In this document: piece by piece, positions 19,441 through 34,200 of the stretch
Layout: each line of letters begins with the position of its first letter
Position numbering within the stretch: position 1 is the first letter of the stretch
Assembly: GCA_951804985.1 (NCBI GenBank)
Contig: OX638131.1
Coordinates: 62,133,500 to 62,197,499 of the forward strand
Source of the DNA: Dryomyza anilis
Taxonomy: Eukaryota; Arthropoda; Insecta; Diptera; Dryomyzidae
Direction of reading: 5' to 3'
DNA length: 64,000 nucleotides
Notes under the pieces: model-generated
Seen by the model: the letters and a program-made list of their open reading frames with translations, nothing else
The model's database searches: none
Told to the model about the DNA's origin: nothing
Position numbers and translations under genes: made by a program

Positions 19441-20024
19441 GTTTCGACATGTCTATTGAAAGATAAGTTGCTCCTGGACATGTCCAGGATGACCTTGGAC
19501 AAAAAAATGTTTTTTTCATAATTTTTTGAAATGTTATAAAAATAATTTTGGACATGTTGACTGGGGGATGAGGTGCTCCTGGACACGTCCATGATGACCT
19601 TGGTTAAATTTTTTTTTCATTATTTTTTGAAATGTTATAAAAATGGTTTTGGACATGTCCACTGGATGATAAGGTGCTCCTGGACATGCCCATGATGACC
19701 TTGGACAAACATTTATCTTTTCATTATTTTTTGAAATGTTATTAAAATGATTTTGGACATGTCCACTGGATGATTCGGTGCTCGTGGACATGTCCATGAT
19801 GAACTTGGACAATTTTTTTTCATTATTTATTGAAATGATATAAAAATGATTTTAGACATGTCTGGAGAATGAGGTGCTCCTGGACGTATCAATGATGACC
19901 TTACACACGTTTTTTTTTATTATGTTTTGAAATATCACAAAAAATGATTTTGGACATGTCAATTGAAGGATTAGGTACTCCTGGACATGTACAGGATGAC
20001 CACTGCATGGGGGCGGAATCGCCT
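19441..20024. repeat. Tandem repeat, ~100-bp unit, about 5.5 copies
   Basis: The word tgaaatgttat or a variant marks each unit, with the g at 19528, 19629, 19733, 19832 and 19929, giving periods of 101, 104, 99 and 97 bp. Each unit also has gg(t)gctcctggacatgtcc, atgatgaccttggac and a T-rich tract. GGACATGTCC, a 10-bp palindrome, is perfect at 19476, 19651, 19755 and 19786. Copies are diverged by point changes. Leftward open frames of 78-92 codons across it are repeat artefacts. It directly borders the 9-bp satellite. Confidence 0.9.
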
Positions 20025-20507
20025 TCAAAAGATCGGAAATATTTAAAAGATCAAAAAGATGGAAAAGATCAAAAAGATCGAAAAGATCAAAAAGATCAAA
20101 AAGATCAAAAAGATCAAAAAGATCAAAAAGATCAAAAAGATCAAAAAGATCAAAAAGATCAAAAAGATCAAAAAGATCAAAAAGATCAAAAAGATCAAAA
20201 AGATCAAAAAGATCAAAAAGATCAAAAAGATCAAAAAGATCAAAAAGATCCATAAGATCAAAAAGATCAAAAAGATCAAAAAGATCAGAAAGATCGAAAA
20301 GATCAAAAAGATGAACAAAGAGCAAAAAGATAAAAAAGATAAAAAAGATCGTAAAGATCGAAAAGATCAAAAAGAGCAAAAAGACAAAAATATCAAAAAG
20401 ATCAACAAGATCAAAAAGATCAAAAAGATCAAAAAGATCAAAAAGATCAAAAAGATCAGAAAGATCAAAAAGATCAAAAAGATCGAAAAGATCAAAAATA
20501 TCGAAAA

Positions 20508-22250
20508 GATCTAAAAACTCTAAAAGATTAAAAAGATCAAAAAGATCAAAAAGATCTAAAAGATCAGAAAGATCGAATATATCAAAAAGATCGAATATAT
20601 CAAAAAGATCGAAAAGATTAAAAAGATCTAAATGATCGAAAAGATCAGAAAAAAAAGCAAAAAGATCAAAAAAATCGAAAAGATCAGAAAGATCGAAAAA
20701 ATCGAAAAGATCAAAAAGATCAAAAAGATCGAAAAGATCAAAAAGATCGAAAAGATCGAAAAGATCAAAAAGATAGAAAAGATCAAAAAGATCGAAAAGG
20801 TCAGAAAGATCAAAAAGAGCAATAAGATCAAAAAAGAGCAAAAAGATCAAAAAGATCGAAAAGATCAGAAAGATCAAAAAGATCAAAAAGATCAAAAAGA
20901 TCAAAAAGATCAAAAAGATCAAAAAGATCAAAAAGATCAAAAAGATCAAAAATATCAAAAAGATAAAAAAGATCAAAAAGATCAAAAAGATCAAAAAGAT
21001 CGAAAAGATCAGAAAGATCCAAAAGATCAAAAAGATCAAAAAGATCAAAATGATCAAATAGATCAAAAAGATCAAAAAGATCAAAAAGATCAAAAAGAGC
21101 AAAAAAATCGAAAAGATCATTAATATCGAAAAGATTAAAATGATCTAAAATATCGACAAGATCAGAACGATCAAAAAGATCGAAAAGATCAAAAATATCG
21201 AAAAGATCTAAAAACTCTAAAAGATTAAAAAGATCAAAAAGATCAGAAAGATCTAAAAGATCAGAAAGATCGAAAATATCAAAAAGATCGAAAAGATTAA
21301 AAAGATCTAAATGATCGAAAAGATCAGAAAAAAAGCAAAAAGATCAAAAAAATCGAAAAGATCAGAAAGATCGAAAAAATCGAAAAGATCAAAAAGATCA
21401 AAAAGATCAAAAAGATCAAAAAGATCAACAAGATCAAAAAGATCAAAAAGATCAAAAAGATCAAAAAGATCAAAAAGATCAAAAATATCAAAAATATCAA
21501 AAAGATAAAAAAGATCAAAAAGATCAAAAAGATCAAAAAGATCAAAAAGATCAAAAAGATCAAAAAGATCGAAAAGATCAGAAAGATCCAAAAGATCAAA
21601 AAGATCAAAAAGATCAAAATGATCAAATAGATCAAAAAGATCAAAAAGATCAAAAAGGGCAAAAAAATCGAAAAGATCATTAATATCGAAAAGATTAAAA
21701 TGATCTAAAATATCGACAAGATCAGAAAGATCAAAAAGATCGAAAAGATCAAAAATATCGAAAAGATCTAAAAACTCTAAAAAATTAAAAAGATCAGAAA
21801 GATCTAAAAGATCAGAAAGATCGAAAATATCAAAAAGATCGAAAAGATTAAAAAGATCTAAATGGTCAAAAAGATCAGAAAAAAAGCGAAGAGATCAAAT
21901 AAATCGAAAAGATCAGAAAGATCGAAAAAATCGAAAGGATCAAAAAGATCAAAAAGATCAAAAAGATCAAAAAGATCAAAAAGATCAAAAAGATCAAAAA
22001 GATCAAAAATATCAAAAAGATCAAAAAGATCAAAAAGATCAAAAAGATCAAAAAGATCAAAAAGATCAAAAAGATCAAAAAGATCAAAAAGATCAAAAAG
22101 ATCAAAAAGATCAAAAAGATCAAAAAGATCAAAAAGACCAAAAGGTCAAAAAGATCAAAAAGATCAAAAAGATCAAAAAGATCAAAAAGATAGAAAAGAT
22201 CAAAGAGATCAAAAAAATCAAAAAGATCGAAAAGATCAGAAAAAAAGCAA
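20508..22250. repeat. Diverged left-edge higher-order repeats
   Basis: The word ctaaaaactc begins at 20511, 21208 and 21768, and each time the same long run of variant units follows (gatctaaa, gattaaaa, tatcaaaaag, then gatcagaaaaaaagc). This gives about three copies with lengths of 697 and 560 bp. Unit diversity is higher here than in the interior. Confidence 0.8.
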
Positions 22251-22299
22251 AAAGATCAAAAAGATCAGAAAGATCGAAAAAATCGAAAAGATCAAAAAG

Positions 22300-25200
22300 A
22301 TCAAAAAGATCAAAAAGATCAAAAAGATCAAAAAGATCAAAAAGATCAAAAAGATCAAAAAGATCAAAAAGATCAAAAAGATCAAAAAGATCAAAAAGAT
22401 CAAAAAGATCAAAAAGATCAAAAAGATCAAAAAGATCAAAAAGATCAAAAAGATCAAAAAGATCAAAAAGATCAAAAAGATCAAAAAGATCAAAAAGATC
22501 AAAAAGATCAAAAAGAGCAAAAAGAGCAAAAAATGCAAAAAGATCAAAAAGATAAAAAAGATCAGAAAGATCAAAAAGATCAGAGAGATCAAAAAGATCA
22601 AAAAGATGGGAAAGATCAAAAAGATCGAAAAGACCAAAAAGATCGAAAAGATCAAAAAGATCGAAAAGATCATAAAGACGAAAAAGATCTTAAAGATCGA
22701 AAAGATCGAAAAGATCATAAAGATCGAAAAGATCAAAAAGATCAAAAAGATCAAAAAGATCAAAAAGATCAAAAAGATCAAAAAGATCAAAAAGATCAAA
22801 AAGATCAAAAAGATCAAAAAGATCAAAAAGATCAAAAAGATCGAAAAGATCATAAAGATGAAAAAGATCTTAAAGATCGAAAAGATCATAAAGATCGAAA
22901 AGATCAAAAAGATCAAAAAGATCAAAAAGATCAAAAAAAAAACAAAAAGATCAAAAAGATCAGAAAGATCAAAAAGATCAAAAAGATCAAAAAGATCAAA
23001 AAGATGGAAAAGATCAAAAAGATCGAAAAGATCAAAAAGATCGAAAAGATCGAAAAGATCGAAAAGATCAAAAAGATAGAAAAGATCAAAAAGATCAAAA
23101 AAATCAAAAAGATCGAAGAGATCAGAAAAAAAAGCAAACAGATCAAAAAGATCGAAAAGATCAGAAAGATCGAAAAAATCGAAAAGATCAAAAAGATCAA
23201 AACGATCAAAAAATCAAAAAGATCGAATAGATCACAAAGATCAAAAAGATCAAAAAGATCAAAAAGATCGAAAAGATCAAAAAGATCAAAAAGATCAAAA
23301 AGATCAAAAAGATCAAAAAGATCAAAAAGATCAAAAAGATCAAAAAGATCAAAAAGATCAAAAAGATCAAAAAGATCAAAAAGATCAAAAAGATCAAAAA
23401 GATCAAAAAGATCAAAAAGATCCATAAGATCAAAAAGATCAAAAAGATCAAAAAGATCAAAAAGATCAGAAAGATCGAAAAGATCGAAAAGATCAAAAAG
23501 ATAGAAAAGATCAAAAAGATCAAAAAAATCTAAAAGATCGAAAAGATCAGAAAAAAAAGCAAAAAGATCAAAAAGATCAAAAAGATCAAAAAGATCAAAA
23601 AGATCAAAAAGATCAAAAAGATCAAAAAGATCAAAAAGATCAAAAAGATCAAAAAGATCAAAAAGATCAAAAAGATCAAAAAGATCAAAAAGATCAAAAA
23701 GATCAAAAAGATCAAAAAGATCAAAAAGATCAAAAAGATCAAAAAGATCAAAAAGATCAAAAAGATCAAAAAGATCAAAAAGATCAAAAAGATCAAGAAG
23801 ATCAAAAAGATCAAAAAGATCAAAAAGATCAAAAAGATCAAAAAGATCAAAAAGATCAAAAAGATCAAAAAGATCAAAAAGATCAAAAAGATCAAAAAGA
23901 TCAAAAAGATCAAAAAGATCAAAAAGATCAAAAAGATCAAAAAGATCAAAAAGATCAAAAAGATCAAAAAGATCAAAAAGATCAAAAAGATCAAAAAGAT
24001 CAAAAATATCAAAAATATCAAAAAGATCAAAAAGATCAAAAAGATCAAAAAGATCAAAAAGATCAAAAAGATCAAAAAGATCAAAAAGATCAAAAAGATC
24101 AAAAAGATCAAAAAGATCAAAAAGATCAAAAAGATCAAAAAGATCAAAAAGATCAAAAAGATCAAAAAGATCAAAAAGATCAAAAAGATCAAAAAGATCA
24201 AAAAGATCAAAAAGATCAAAAAGATCAAAAAGATCAAAAAGATCAAAAAGATCAAAAAGATCAAAAAGATCAAAAAGATCAAAAAGATCAAAAAGATCAA
24301 AAAGATCAAAAAGATCAAAAAGATCAAAAAGATCAAAAAGAACAAAAAGAACAAAAAGAACAAAAACAACAAAAAGAACGAAAAGATCAAAAAGATCAAA
24401 AAGATCAAAAAGATCAAAAAGATCAAAAAGATCAAAAAGATCAAAAAGATCAAAAAGATCAAAAAGATCGAAAAGATCGAAAAGATCGAAAAGATCGAAA
24501 AGATCGAAAAGATCGAAAAGATCGAAAAGATCAAAAAGATCAAAAAGATCAAAAAGATCAAAAAGATCAAAAAGATCAAAAAGATCAAAAAGATCGGAAA
24601 GATCAAAAAGATCAAAAAGATGGAAAAGTTCAAAAAGATCGAAAAGATCAAAATGATCAAAAAGATCGAAAAGATCATAAAGATCGAAAAGATCGAAAAA
24701 ATCAAAAAGATAGAAAAGATCAAAAAGATCAAAAAAATCAAAAAGATCGAAAAGATCAGAAAAAAAAGAAAAAGATCAAAAATATCGAAAAGATCAGAAA
24801 GATCGAAAAAATCGAAAAGATCAAAAAGATCAAAAAGATCAGAAAGATCGAAAAGATCAAAAAGATGGAAAAGATCAAAAATGATCAAAAAGATCAAAAA
24901 GATCAAAAAGATCAAAAAGATCGAAAAGATCAAAAAGATCGAAAAGATCAAAAAGATAGAAAAGATCACAAAGATCAAAAAATCAAAAAGATCGAAAAGA
25001 TCAGAAAAAAAGCAAAAAGATCGAAAAGATCAGAAAGATCAAAAAGATCAAAAAGATCAAAAAGATCAAAAAGATCAAAAAGATCAAAAAGATCAAAAAG
25101 ATCAAAAAGATCAAAAAGATCAAAAAGATCAAAAAGATCAAAAAGATCAAAAAGATCAAAAAGATCAAAAAGATCAAAAAGATCAAAAAGATCAAAAAGA

Positions 25201-28200
25201 TCAAAAAGATCAAAAAGATCAAAAAGATCAAAAAGATCAAAAAGATCAAAAAGATTAAAAAGATCAAAAAGATCAAAAAGATCAAAAAGATCAGAAAGAT
25301 CAAAAAGATGGAAAAGATCAAAAAAGATCAAAAAGATCAAAAAGATCAAAAAGATCAAAAAGATCAAAAAGATCAAAAAGATCAAAAAGATCAAAAAGAT
25401 CAAAAAGATCAAAAAGATCAAAAAGATCAAAAAGATCAAACAGATCAAAAAGATCAAAAAGATCAAAAAGATCAAAAAGATCAAAAAGATCAAAAAGATC
25501 AAAAAGATCAAAAAGATCAAAAAGATCAAAAAGATCAAAAAGATCAAAAAGATCAAAAAGATCAAAAAGATCAAAAAGATCAAAAAGATCAAAAAGATCA
25601 AAAAGATCAAAAAGATCAAAAAGATCAAAAAGATCAAAAAGATCAAAAAGATCAAAAAGATCAAAAAGATCAAAAAGATCAAAAAGATCAAAAAGATCAA
25701 AAAGATCAAAAAGATCAAAAAGATCAAAAAGATCAAAAAGATCAAAAAGATCAAAAAGATCAAAAAGATCAAAAAGATCAAAAAGATCAAAAAGATCAAA
25801 AAGATCAAAAAGATCAAAAAGATCAAAAAGATCAAAAAGATCAAAAAGATCAAAAAGATCAAAAAGATCAAAAAGATCAAAAAGATCAAAAAGATCAAAA
25901 AGATCAAAAAGATCAAAAAGATCAAAAAGATCAAAAAGATCAAAAAGATCAAAAAGATCAAAAAGATCAAAAAGATCAAAAAGATCAAAAAGATCAAAAA
26001 GATCAAAAAGATCAAAAAGATCAAAAAGATCAAAAAGATCAAAAAGATCAAAAAGATGGAAAAGATCAAAAAGATCGAAAAGATCAAAAAGATCGAAAAA
26101 ATCAAAAAGATCGAAAAGATCGAAAAGATCGAAAAGATCAAAGAGATAGAAAAGATCAAAAAGATCAAAAAAATCAAAAAGATCAGAAAAAAAAGCAAAA
26201 AGATCAAAAAGATCGAAAAGATCAGAAAGATCGAAAAAATCGAAAAGATCAAAAAGATAGAAATGATCAAAAAGATCAAAAAATAAAAAAGATCGAAAAG
26301 ATCAGAAAGATCAAAAAGATCAAAAAGATCAAAAAGATCAAAAAGATCAAAAAGATCAAAAAGATCAAAAAGATCAAAAAGATCAAAAAGACCAAAAAGA
26401 CCAAAAAGATCAAAAAGATCAAAAAGATCAAAAAGATCAAAAAGATCAAAAAGATCAAAAAGATCAAAAAGATCAAAAAGATCAAAAAGATCAAAAAGAT
26501 CAAAAAGATCAAAAAGATCAAAAAGATCAAAAAGATCAAAAAGATCAAAAAGATCAAAAAGATCAAAAAGACCAAAAAGATCAAAAAGATCAAAAAGATC
26601 AAAAAGACCAAAAAGATCAAAAAGATCAAAAAGATCAAAAAGATCAAAAAGATCAAAAAGATCAAAAAGATCAAAAAGATCAAAAAGATCAAAAAGATCA
26701 AAAAGATCAAAAAGATCAAAAAGATCAAAAAGATCAAAAAGATCAAAAAGATCAAAAAGATCAAAAAGATCAAAAAGATCAAAAAGATCAAAAAGATCAA
26801 AAAGATCAAAAAGATCAAAAAGATCAAAAAGATCAAAAAGATCAAAAAGATCATAAAGATCAAAAAGATCAAAAAGATCAAAAAGATCAAAAAGATCAAA
26901 AAGATCAAAAAGATCAAAAAGATCAAAAAGATCAAAAAGATCAAAAAGATCAAAAAGATCAAAAAGATCAAAAAGATCAAAAAGATCAAAAAGATCAAAA
27001 AGATCAAAAAGATCAAAAAGATCAAAAAGATCAAAAAGATCAAAAAGATCAAAAAGATCAAAAAGATCAAAAAGATCAAAAAGATCAAAAAGATCAAAAA
27101 GATCAAAAAGATCAAAAAGATCAAAAAGATCAAAAAGATCAAAAAGATCAAAAAGATCAAAAAGATCAAAAAGATCAAAAAGATCAAAAAGATCAAAAAG
27201 ATCAAAAAGATCAAAAAGATCAAAAAGATCAAAAAGATCAAAAAGATCAAAAAGATCAAAAAGATCAAAAAGATCAAAAAGATCAAAAAGATCAAAAAGA
27301 TCAAAAAGATCAAAAAGATCAAAAAGATCAAAAAGATCAAAAAGATCAAAAAGATCAAAAAGATCAAAAAGATCAAAAAGATCAAAAAGATCAAAAAGAT
27401 CAAAAAGATCAAAAAGATCAAAAAGATCAAAAAGATCAAAAAGATCAAAAAGATCAAAAAGATCAAAAAGATCAAAAAGATCAAAAAGATCAAAAAGATC
27501 AAAAAGATCAAAAAGATCAAAAAGATCAAAAAGATCAAAAAGATCAAAAAGATCAAAAAGATCAAAAAGATCAAAAAGATCAAAAAGATCAAAAAGATCA
27601 AAAAGATCAAAAAGATCAAAAAGATCAAAAAGATCAAAAAGATCAAAAAGATCAAAAAGATCAAAAAGATCAAAAAGATCAAAAAGATCAAAAAGATCAA
27701 AAAGATCAAAAAGATCAAAAAGATCAAAAAGATCAAAAAGATCAAAAAGATCAAAAAGATCAAAAAGATCAAAAAGATCAAAAAGATCAAAAAGATCAAA
27801 AAGATCAAAAAGATCAAAAAGATCAAAAAGATCAAAAAGATCAAAAAGATCAAAAAGATCAAAAAGATCAAAAAGATCAAAAAGATCAAAAAGATCAAAA
27901 AGATCAAAAAGATCAAAAAGATCAAAAAGATCAAAAAGATCAAAAAGATCAAAAAGATCAAAAAGATCAAAAAGATCAAAATGATCAAAAAGATCAAAAA
28001 GATCAAAAAGATCAAAAAGATCAAAAAGATCAAAAAGATCAAAAAGATCAAAAAGATCAAAAAGATCAAAAAATTCAAAAAGATCAAAAAGATCAAAAAG
28101 ATCAAAAAGATCAAAAAGATCAAAAAGATCAAAAAGATCAAAAAGATCAAAAAGATCAAATAGATCAAAAAGATCAAATAGATCAAAAAGATCATAAAGA

Positions 28201-31200
28201 TCATAAAGATCGAAAAGATCGAAAAGATCAGAAAGATCAAAAAGATCAAAAAGATCAAAAAGATCAAAAAGATCAAAAAGATCAAAAAGATCAAAAAGAT
28301 CAAAAAGATCAAAAAGATCAAAAAGATCAAAAAGATCAAAAAGATCAAAAAGATCAAAAAGATCAAAAAGATCAAAAAGATCAAAAAGATCAAAAAGATC
28401 AAAAAGATCAAAAAGATCAAAAAGATCAAAAAGATCAAAAAGATCAAAAAGATCAAAAAGATCAAAAAGATCAAAAAGATCAAAAAGATCAAAAAGATCA
28501 AAAAGATCAAAAAGATCAAAAAGATCAAAAAGATCAAAAAGATCAAAAAGATCAAAAAGATCAAAAAGATCAAAAAGATCAAAAAGATCAAAAAGATCAA
28601 AAAGATCAAAAAGATCAAAAAGATCAAAAAGATCAAAAAGATCAAAAAGATCAAAAAGATCAAAAAGATCAAAAAGATCAAAAAGATCAAAAAGATCAAA
28701 AAGATCAAAAAGATCAAAGAGATCAAAAAGATCAAAAAGATCGAAAAGATCGAAAAGATCGAAAAGATCGAAAAGATCGAAAAGATCGAAAAGATCGAAA
28801 AGATCGAAAAGATCGAAAAGATCAAAAAGATCAAAAAGATCAAAAAGATCAAAAAGATCAGAAAGATAAAAAAGATCGAAAAGATCAAAAAGATCAAAAA
28901 GATCAAAAAGATCGAAAAGATCATAAAGATCGAAAAGATCGAAAAAATCAAAAAGATAGAAAAGATCAAAAAGATCAAAAAAATCAAAAAGATCGAAAAG
29001 ATCAGAAAGATCAAAAAGATCAAAAAGATCAAAAAGATCAAAAAGATCAAAAAGATCAAAAAGATCAAAAAGATCAAAAAGATCAAAAAGATCAAAAAGA
29101 TCAAAAAGATCAAAAAGATCAAAAAGATCAAAAAGATCAAAAAGATCAAAAAGATCAAAAAGATCAAAAAGATCAAAAAGATCAAAAAGATCAAAAAGAT
29201 CAGAAAGATCGAAAAGATCAAAAAGATGGAAAAGATCAAAAATGATCAAAAAGATCAAAAAGATCAAAAAGATCGAAAAGATCAAAAAGATCGAAAAGAT
29301 CGAAAAGATCAAAAAGATAGAAAAGATCAAAAAGATCAAAAAATCAAAAAGATCGAAAATATCAGAAAAAAAAGCAAAAAGATCAAAAAGATCGAAAAGA
29401 TCAGAAAGATCAAAAAGATCAAAAAGATCAAAAAGATCAAAAAGATCAAAAAGATCAAAAAGATCAAAAAGATCAAAAAGATCAAAAGATCAAAAAGATC
29501 AAAAAGATCGAAAAGATCAAAAAGATGGAAAAGATCAAAAATGATCAAAAAGATCAAAAAGATCGAAGAGATCAAAAAGATCGAAAAGATCGAAAAGATC
29601 AAATAGATCAAAAAGTCAAAAAGATCGAAAAGATCAGAAAAAAAAGCAAAAAGATCAAAAAGATCGAAAAGATCGGAAAGATCAAAAAGATCAAAAAGAT
29701 CAAAAAGATCAAAAAGATCAAAAAGATCAAAAAGATCAAAAAGATCAAAAAGATCAAAAAGATCAAAAAGATCAAAAAGATCAAAAAGATCAAAAAGATC
29801 AAATAGATCAAAAAGATCATAAAGATCATAAAGATCATAAAGATCAAAAAGATCAAAAAGATCAAAAAGATCAAAAAGATCAAAAAGATCGAAAAGATCG
29901 GAAAGATCAAAAAGATCAAAAACATCAAAAAGATCAAAAAGATCAAAAAGATCAAAAAGATCAAAAAGATCAAATAGATCAAAAAGATCATAAAGATCAT
30001 AAAGATCAAAAAGATCGAAAAGATCAGAAAGATCAAAAAGATCAAAAAGATCAAAAAGATCAAAAAGATCAAAAAGATCAAAAAGATCAAAAAGATCAAA
30101 AAGATCAAAAATATCAAAAAGATCAAAAAGATCAAAATGATCAAAAAGATCAAAAAGATCAAAAAGATCAAAAAGATCAAAAAGATCAAAAAGATCAAAA
30201 AGATCAAAAAGATCAAAAAGATCAAAAAGATCAAAAAGATCAAAAAGATCAAAAAGATCAAAAAGATCAAAAAGATCAAAAAGATCAAAAAGATCAAAAA
30301 GATCAAAAAGATCAAAAAGATCAAAAAGATCAAAAAGATCAAAAAGATCAAAAAGATCAAAAAGAACAAAAAGAACGAAAAGATCAAAAAGATCAAAAAG
30401 ATCAAAAAGATCAAAAAGATCAAAAAGATCAAAAAGATCAAAAAGATCAAAAAGATCACAAAGATCAAAAAGATCAAAAAGATCAAAAAGATCAAAAAGA
30501 TCAAAAAGATCAAAAAGATCAAAAAGATCAAAAAGATCAAAAGATCAAAAAGATCAAAAAGATCGAAAAGATCAAAAAGATGGAAAAGATCAAAAATGAT
30601 CAAAAAGATCAAAAAGATCGAAGAGATCAAAAAGATCGAAAAGATCGAAAAGATCAAATAGATCAAAAAGTCAAAAAGATCGAAAAGATCAGAAAAAAAA
30701 GCAAAAAGATCAAAAAGATCGAAAAGATCGGAAAGATCAAAAAGATCAAAAAGATCAAAAAGATCAGAAAGATCGAAAAGATCAAAAAGATGGAAAAGAT
30801 CAAAAATGATCAAAAAGATCAAAAAGATCAAAAAGATCAAAAAGATCAAAAAGATCGAAAAGATCAAAAAGATCGAAAAGATCGAAAAGATCAAAAAGAT
30901 AGAAAAGATCACAAAGATCAAAAAATCAAAAAGATCGAAAAGATCAGAAAAAAAAGCAAAAAGATCGAAAAGATCAGAAAGATCAAAAAGATCAAAAAGA
31001 TCAAAAAGATCAAAAAGATCAAAAAGATCAAAAAGATCAAAAAGATCAAAAAGATCAAAAAGATCAAAAAGATCAAAAAGATCAAAAAGATCAAAAAGAT
31101 CAAAAAGATCAAAAAGATCAAAAAGATCAAAAAGATCAAAAAGATCAAAAAGATCAAAAAGATCAAAAAGATCAAAAAGATTAAAAAGATCAAAAAGATC

Positions 31201-34200
31201 AAAAAGATCAAAAAGATCAGAAAGATCAAAAAGATGGAAAAGATCAAAAAAGATCAAAAAGATCAAAAAGATCAAAAAGATCAAAAAGATCAAAAAGATC
31301 AAACAGATCAAAAAGATCAAAAAGATCAAAAAGATCAAAAAGATCAAAAAGATCAAAAAGATCAAAAAGATCAAAAAGATCAAAAAGATCAAAAAGATCA
31401 AAAAGATCAAAAAGATCAAAAAGATCAAAAAGATCAAAAAGATCAAAAAGATCAAAAAGATCAAAAAGATCAAAAAGATCAAAAAGATCAAAAAGATCAA
31501 AAAGTTCAAAAAGATCAAAAAGATCAAAAAGATCAAAAAGATCAAAAAGATCAAAAAGATCAAAAAGATCAAAAAGATCAAAAAGATCAAAAAGATCAAA
31601 AAGATCAAAAAGATCAAAAAGATCAAAAAGATCAAAAAGATCAAAAAGATCAAAAAGATCAAAAAGATCAAAAAGATCAAAAAGATCAAAAAGATCAAAA
31701 AGATCAAAAAGATCAAAAAGATCAAAAAGATCAAAAAGATCAAAAAGATCAAAAAGATCAAAAAGATCAAAAAGATCAAAAAGATCAAAAAGATCAAAAA
31801 GATCAAAAAGATCAAAAAGATCAAAAAGATCAAAAAGATCAAAAAGATCAAAAAGATCAAAAAGATCAAAAAGATCAAAAATATCAAAAAGATCAAAAAG
31901 ATCAAAAAGATCAAAAAGATCAAAAAGATCGAAAAGATCGAAAAGATCAAAAAGATCAAAAAGATCAAAAAGATCAAAAAGATCAAAAAGATCAAAAAGA
32001 TCAAAAAGATCAAAAAGATCAAAAATATCAGAAAGATCAAAAAGATCAAAAAGATGGAAAAGATCAAAAAGATCGAAAAGATCAAAAAGATCGAAAAAAT
32101 CAAAAAGATCAAAAAGATCAAAAAGATCAAAAAGATCAAAAAGATCAAAAAGATCAAAAATATCAGAAAGATCAAAAAGATCAAAAAGATGGAAAAGACC
32201 AAAAAGATCGAAAAGATCAAAAAGATCGAAAAAATCAAAAAGATCGAAAAGATCGAAAAGATCAAAGAGATCAAAGAGATAGAAAAGATCAAAAAGATCA
32301 AAAAAATCAAAAAGATCAGAAAAAAAAGCAAAAAGATCAAAAAGATCGAAAAGATCAGAGAGATCGAAAAAATCGAAAAGATCAAAAAGATAGAAATGAT
32401 CAAAAAGATCAAAAAATAAAAAAGATCGAAAAGATCAGAAAGATCAAAAAGATCAAAAAGATCAAAAAGATCAAAAAGATCAAAAAGATCAAAAAGATCA
32501 AAAAGATCAAAAAGATCAAAAAGATCAAAAAGATCAAAAAGATCAAAAAGACCAAAAAGACCAAAAAGATCAAAAAGATCAAAAAGATCAAAAAGATCAA
32601 AAAGATCAAAAAGATCAAAAAGATCAAAAAGATCAAAAAGATCAAAAAGATCAAAAAGATCAAAAAGATCAAAAAGATCAAAAAGATCAAAAAGATCAAA
32701 AAGATCAAAAAGATCAAAAAGATCAAAAAGACCAAAAAGATCAAAAAGATCAAAAAGATCAAAAAGACCAAAAAGATCAAAAAGATCAAAAAGATCAAAA
32801 AGATCAAAAAGATCAAAAAGATCAAAAAGATCAAAAAGATCAAAAAGATCAAAAAGATCAAAAAGATCAAAAAGATCAAAAAGATCAAAAAGATCAAAAA
32901 GATCAAAAAGATCAAAAAGATCAAAAAGATCAAAAAGATCAAAAAGATCAAAAAGATCAAAAAGATCAAAAAGATCAAAAAGATCAAAAAGATCAAAAAG
33001 ATCAAAAAGATCAAAAAGATCAAAAAGATCAAAAAGATCAAAAAGATCAAAAAGATCAAAAAGATCAAAAAGATCAAAAAGATCAAAAAGATCAAAAAGA
33101 TCAAAAAGATCAAAAAGATCAAAAAGATCAAAAAGATCAAAAAGATCAAAAAGATCAAAAAGATCAAAAAGATCAAAAAGATCAAAAAGATCAAAAAGAT
33201 CAAAAAGATCAAAAAGATCAAAAAGATCAAAAAGATCAAAAAGATCAAAAAGATCAAAAAGATCAAAAAGATCAAAAAGATCAAAAAGATCAAAAAGATC
33301 AAAAAGATCAAAAAGATCAAAAAGATGAAAAAGATGAAAAAGATCAAAAAGATCAAAAAGATGAAAAGATCAAAAAGATCAAAAAGATCAAAAAGATCAA
33401 AAAGATCAAAAAGATCAAAGAGATCAAAAAGATCGAAAAGATCGAAAAGATCGAAAAGATCGAAAAGATCGAAAAGATCGAAAAGATCGAAAAGATCGAA
33501 AAGATCGAAAAGATCGAAAAGATCGAAAAGATCGAAAAGATCGAAAAGATCGAAAAGATCAAAAAGATCAAAAAGATCAAAAAGATCAAAAAGATCAAAA
33601 AGATCAAAAAGATCAAAAAGATCAAAAAGATCAGAAAGATCAAAAAGATCAAAAAGATCGAAAAGATCAAAAAGATCAAAAAGATCAAAAAGATCGAAAA
33701 GATCATAAAGATCGAAAAGATCGAAAAAATCAAAAAGATAGAAAAGATCAAAAAGATCAAAAAAATCAAAAAGATCGAAGAGATCAAAAAGATCAAAAAG
33801 ATCAAAAAGATCAAAAAGATCAAAAAGATCAAAAAGATCAAAAAGATCAAAAAGATCAAAAAGATCAAAAAGATCAAAAAGATCAAAAAGATCAAAAAGA
33901 TCAAAAAGATCAAAAAGATCAAAAAGATCAAAAAGATCAGAAAGATCGAAAAGATCAAAAAGATGGAAAAGATCAAAAATGATCAAAAAGATCAAAAAGA
34001 TCAAAAAGATCGAAAAGATCAAAAAGATCGAAAAGATCAAAAAGATAGAAAAGATCAAAAAGATCAAAAAGATCAAAAAATCAAAAAGATCGAAAAGATC
34101 AGAAAAAAAAGCAAAAAGATCAAAAAGATCGAAAAGATCAGAAAGATCAAAAAGATCAAAAAGATCAAAAAGATCAAAAAGATCAAAAAGATCAAAAAGA

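Noticed and set aside
19319..19812. Leftward 78-92-codon frames across the ~100-bp repeat
   Set aside because: The peptides repeat with the DNA unit and differ by frame between copies; there is no sign of selection.
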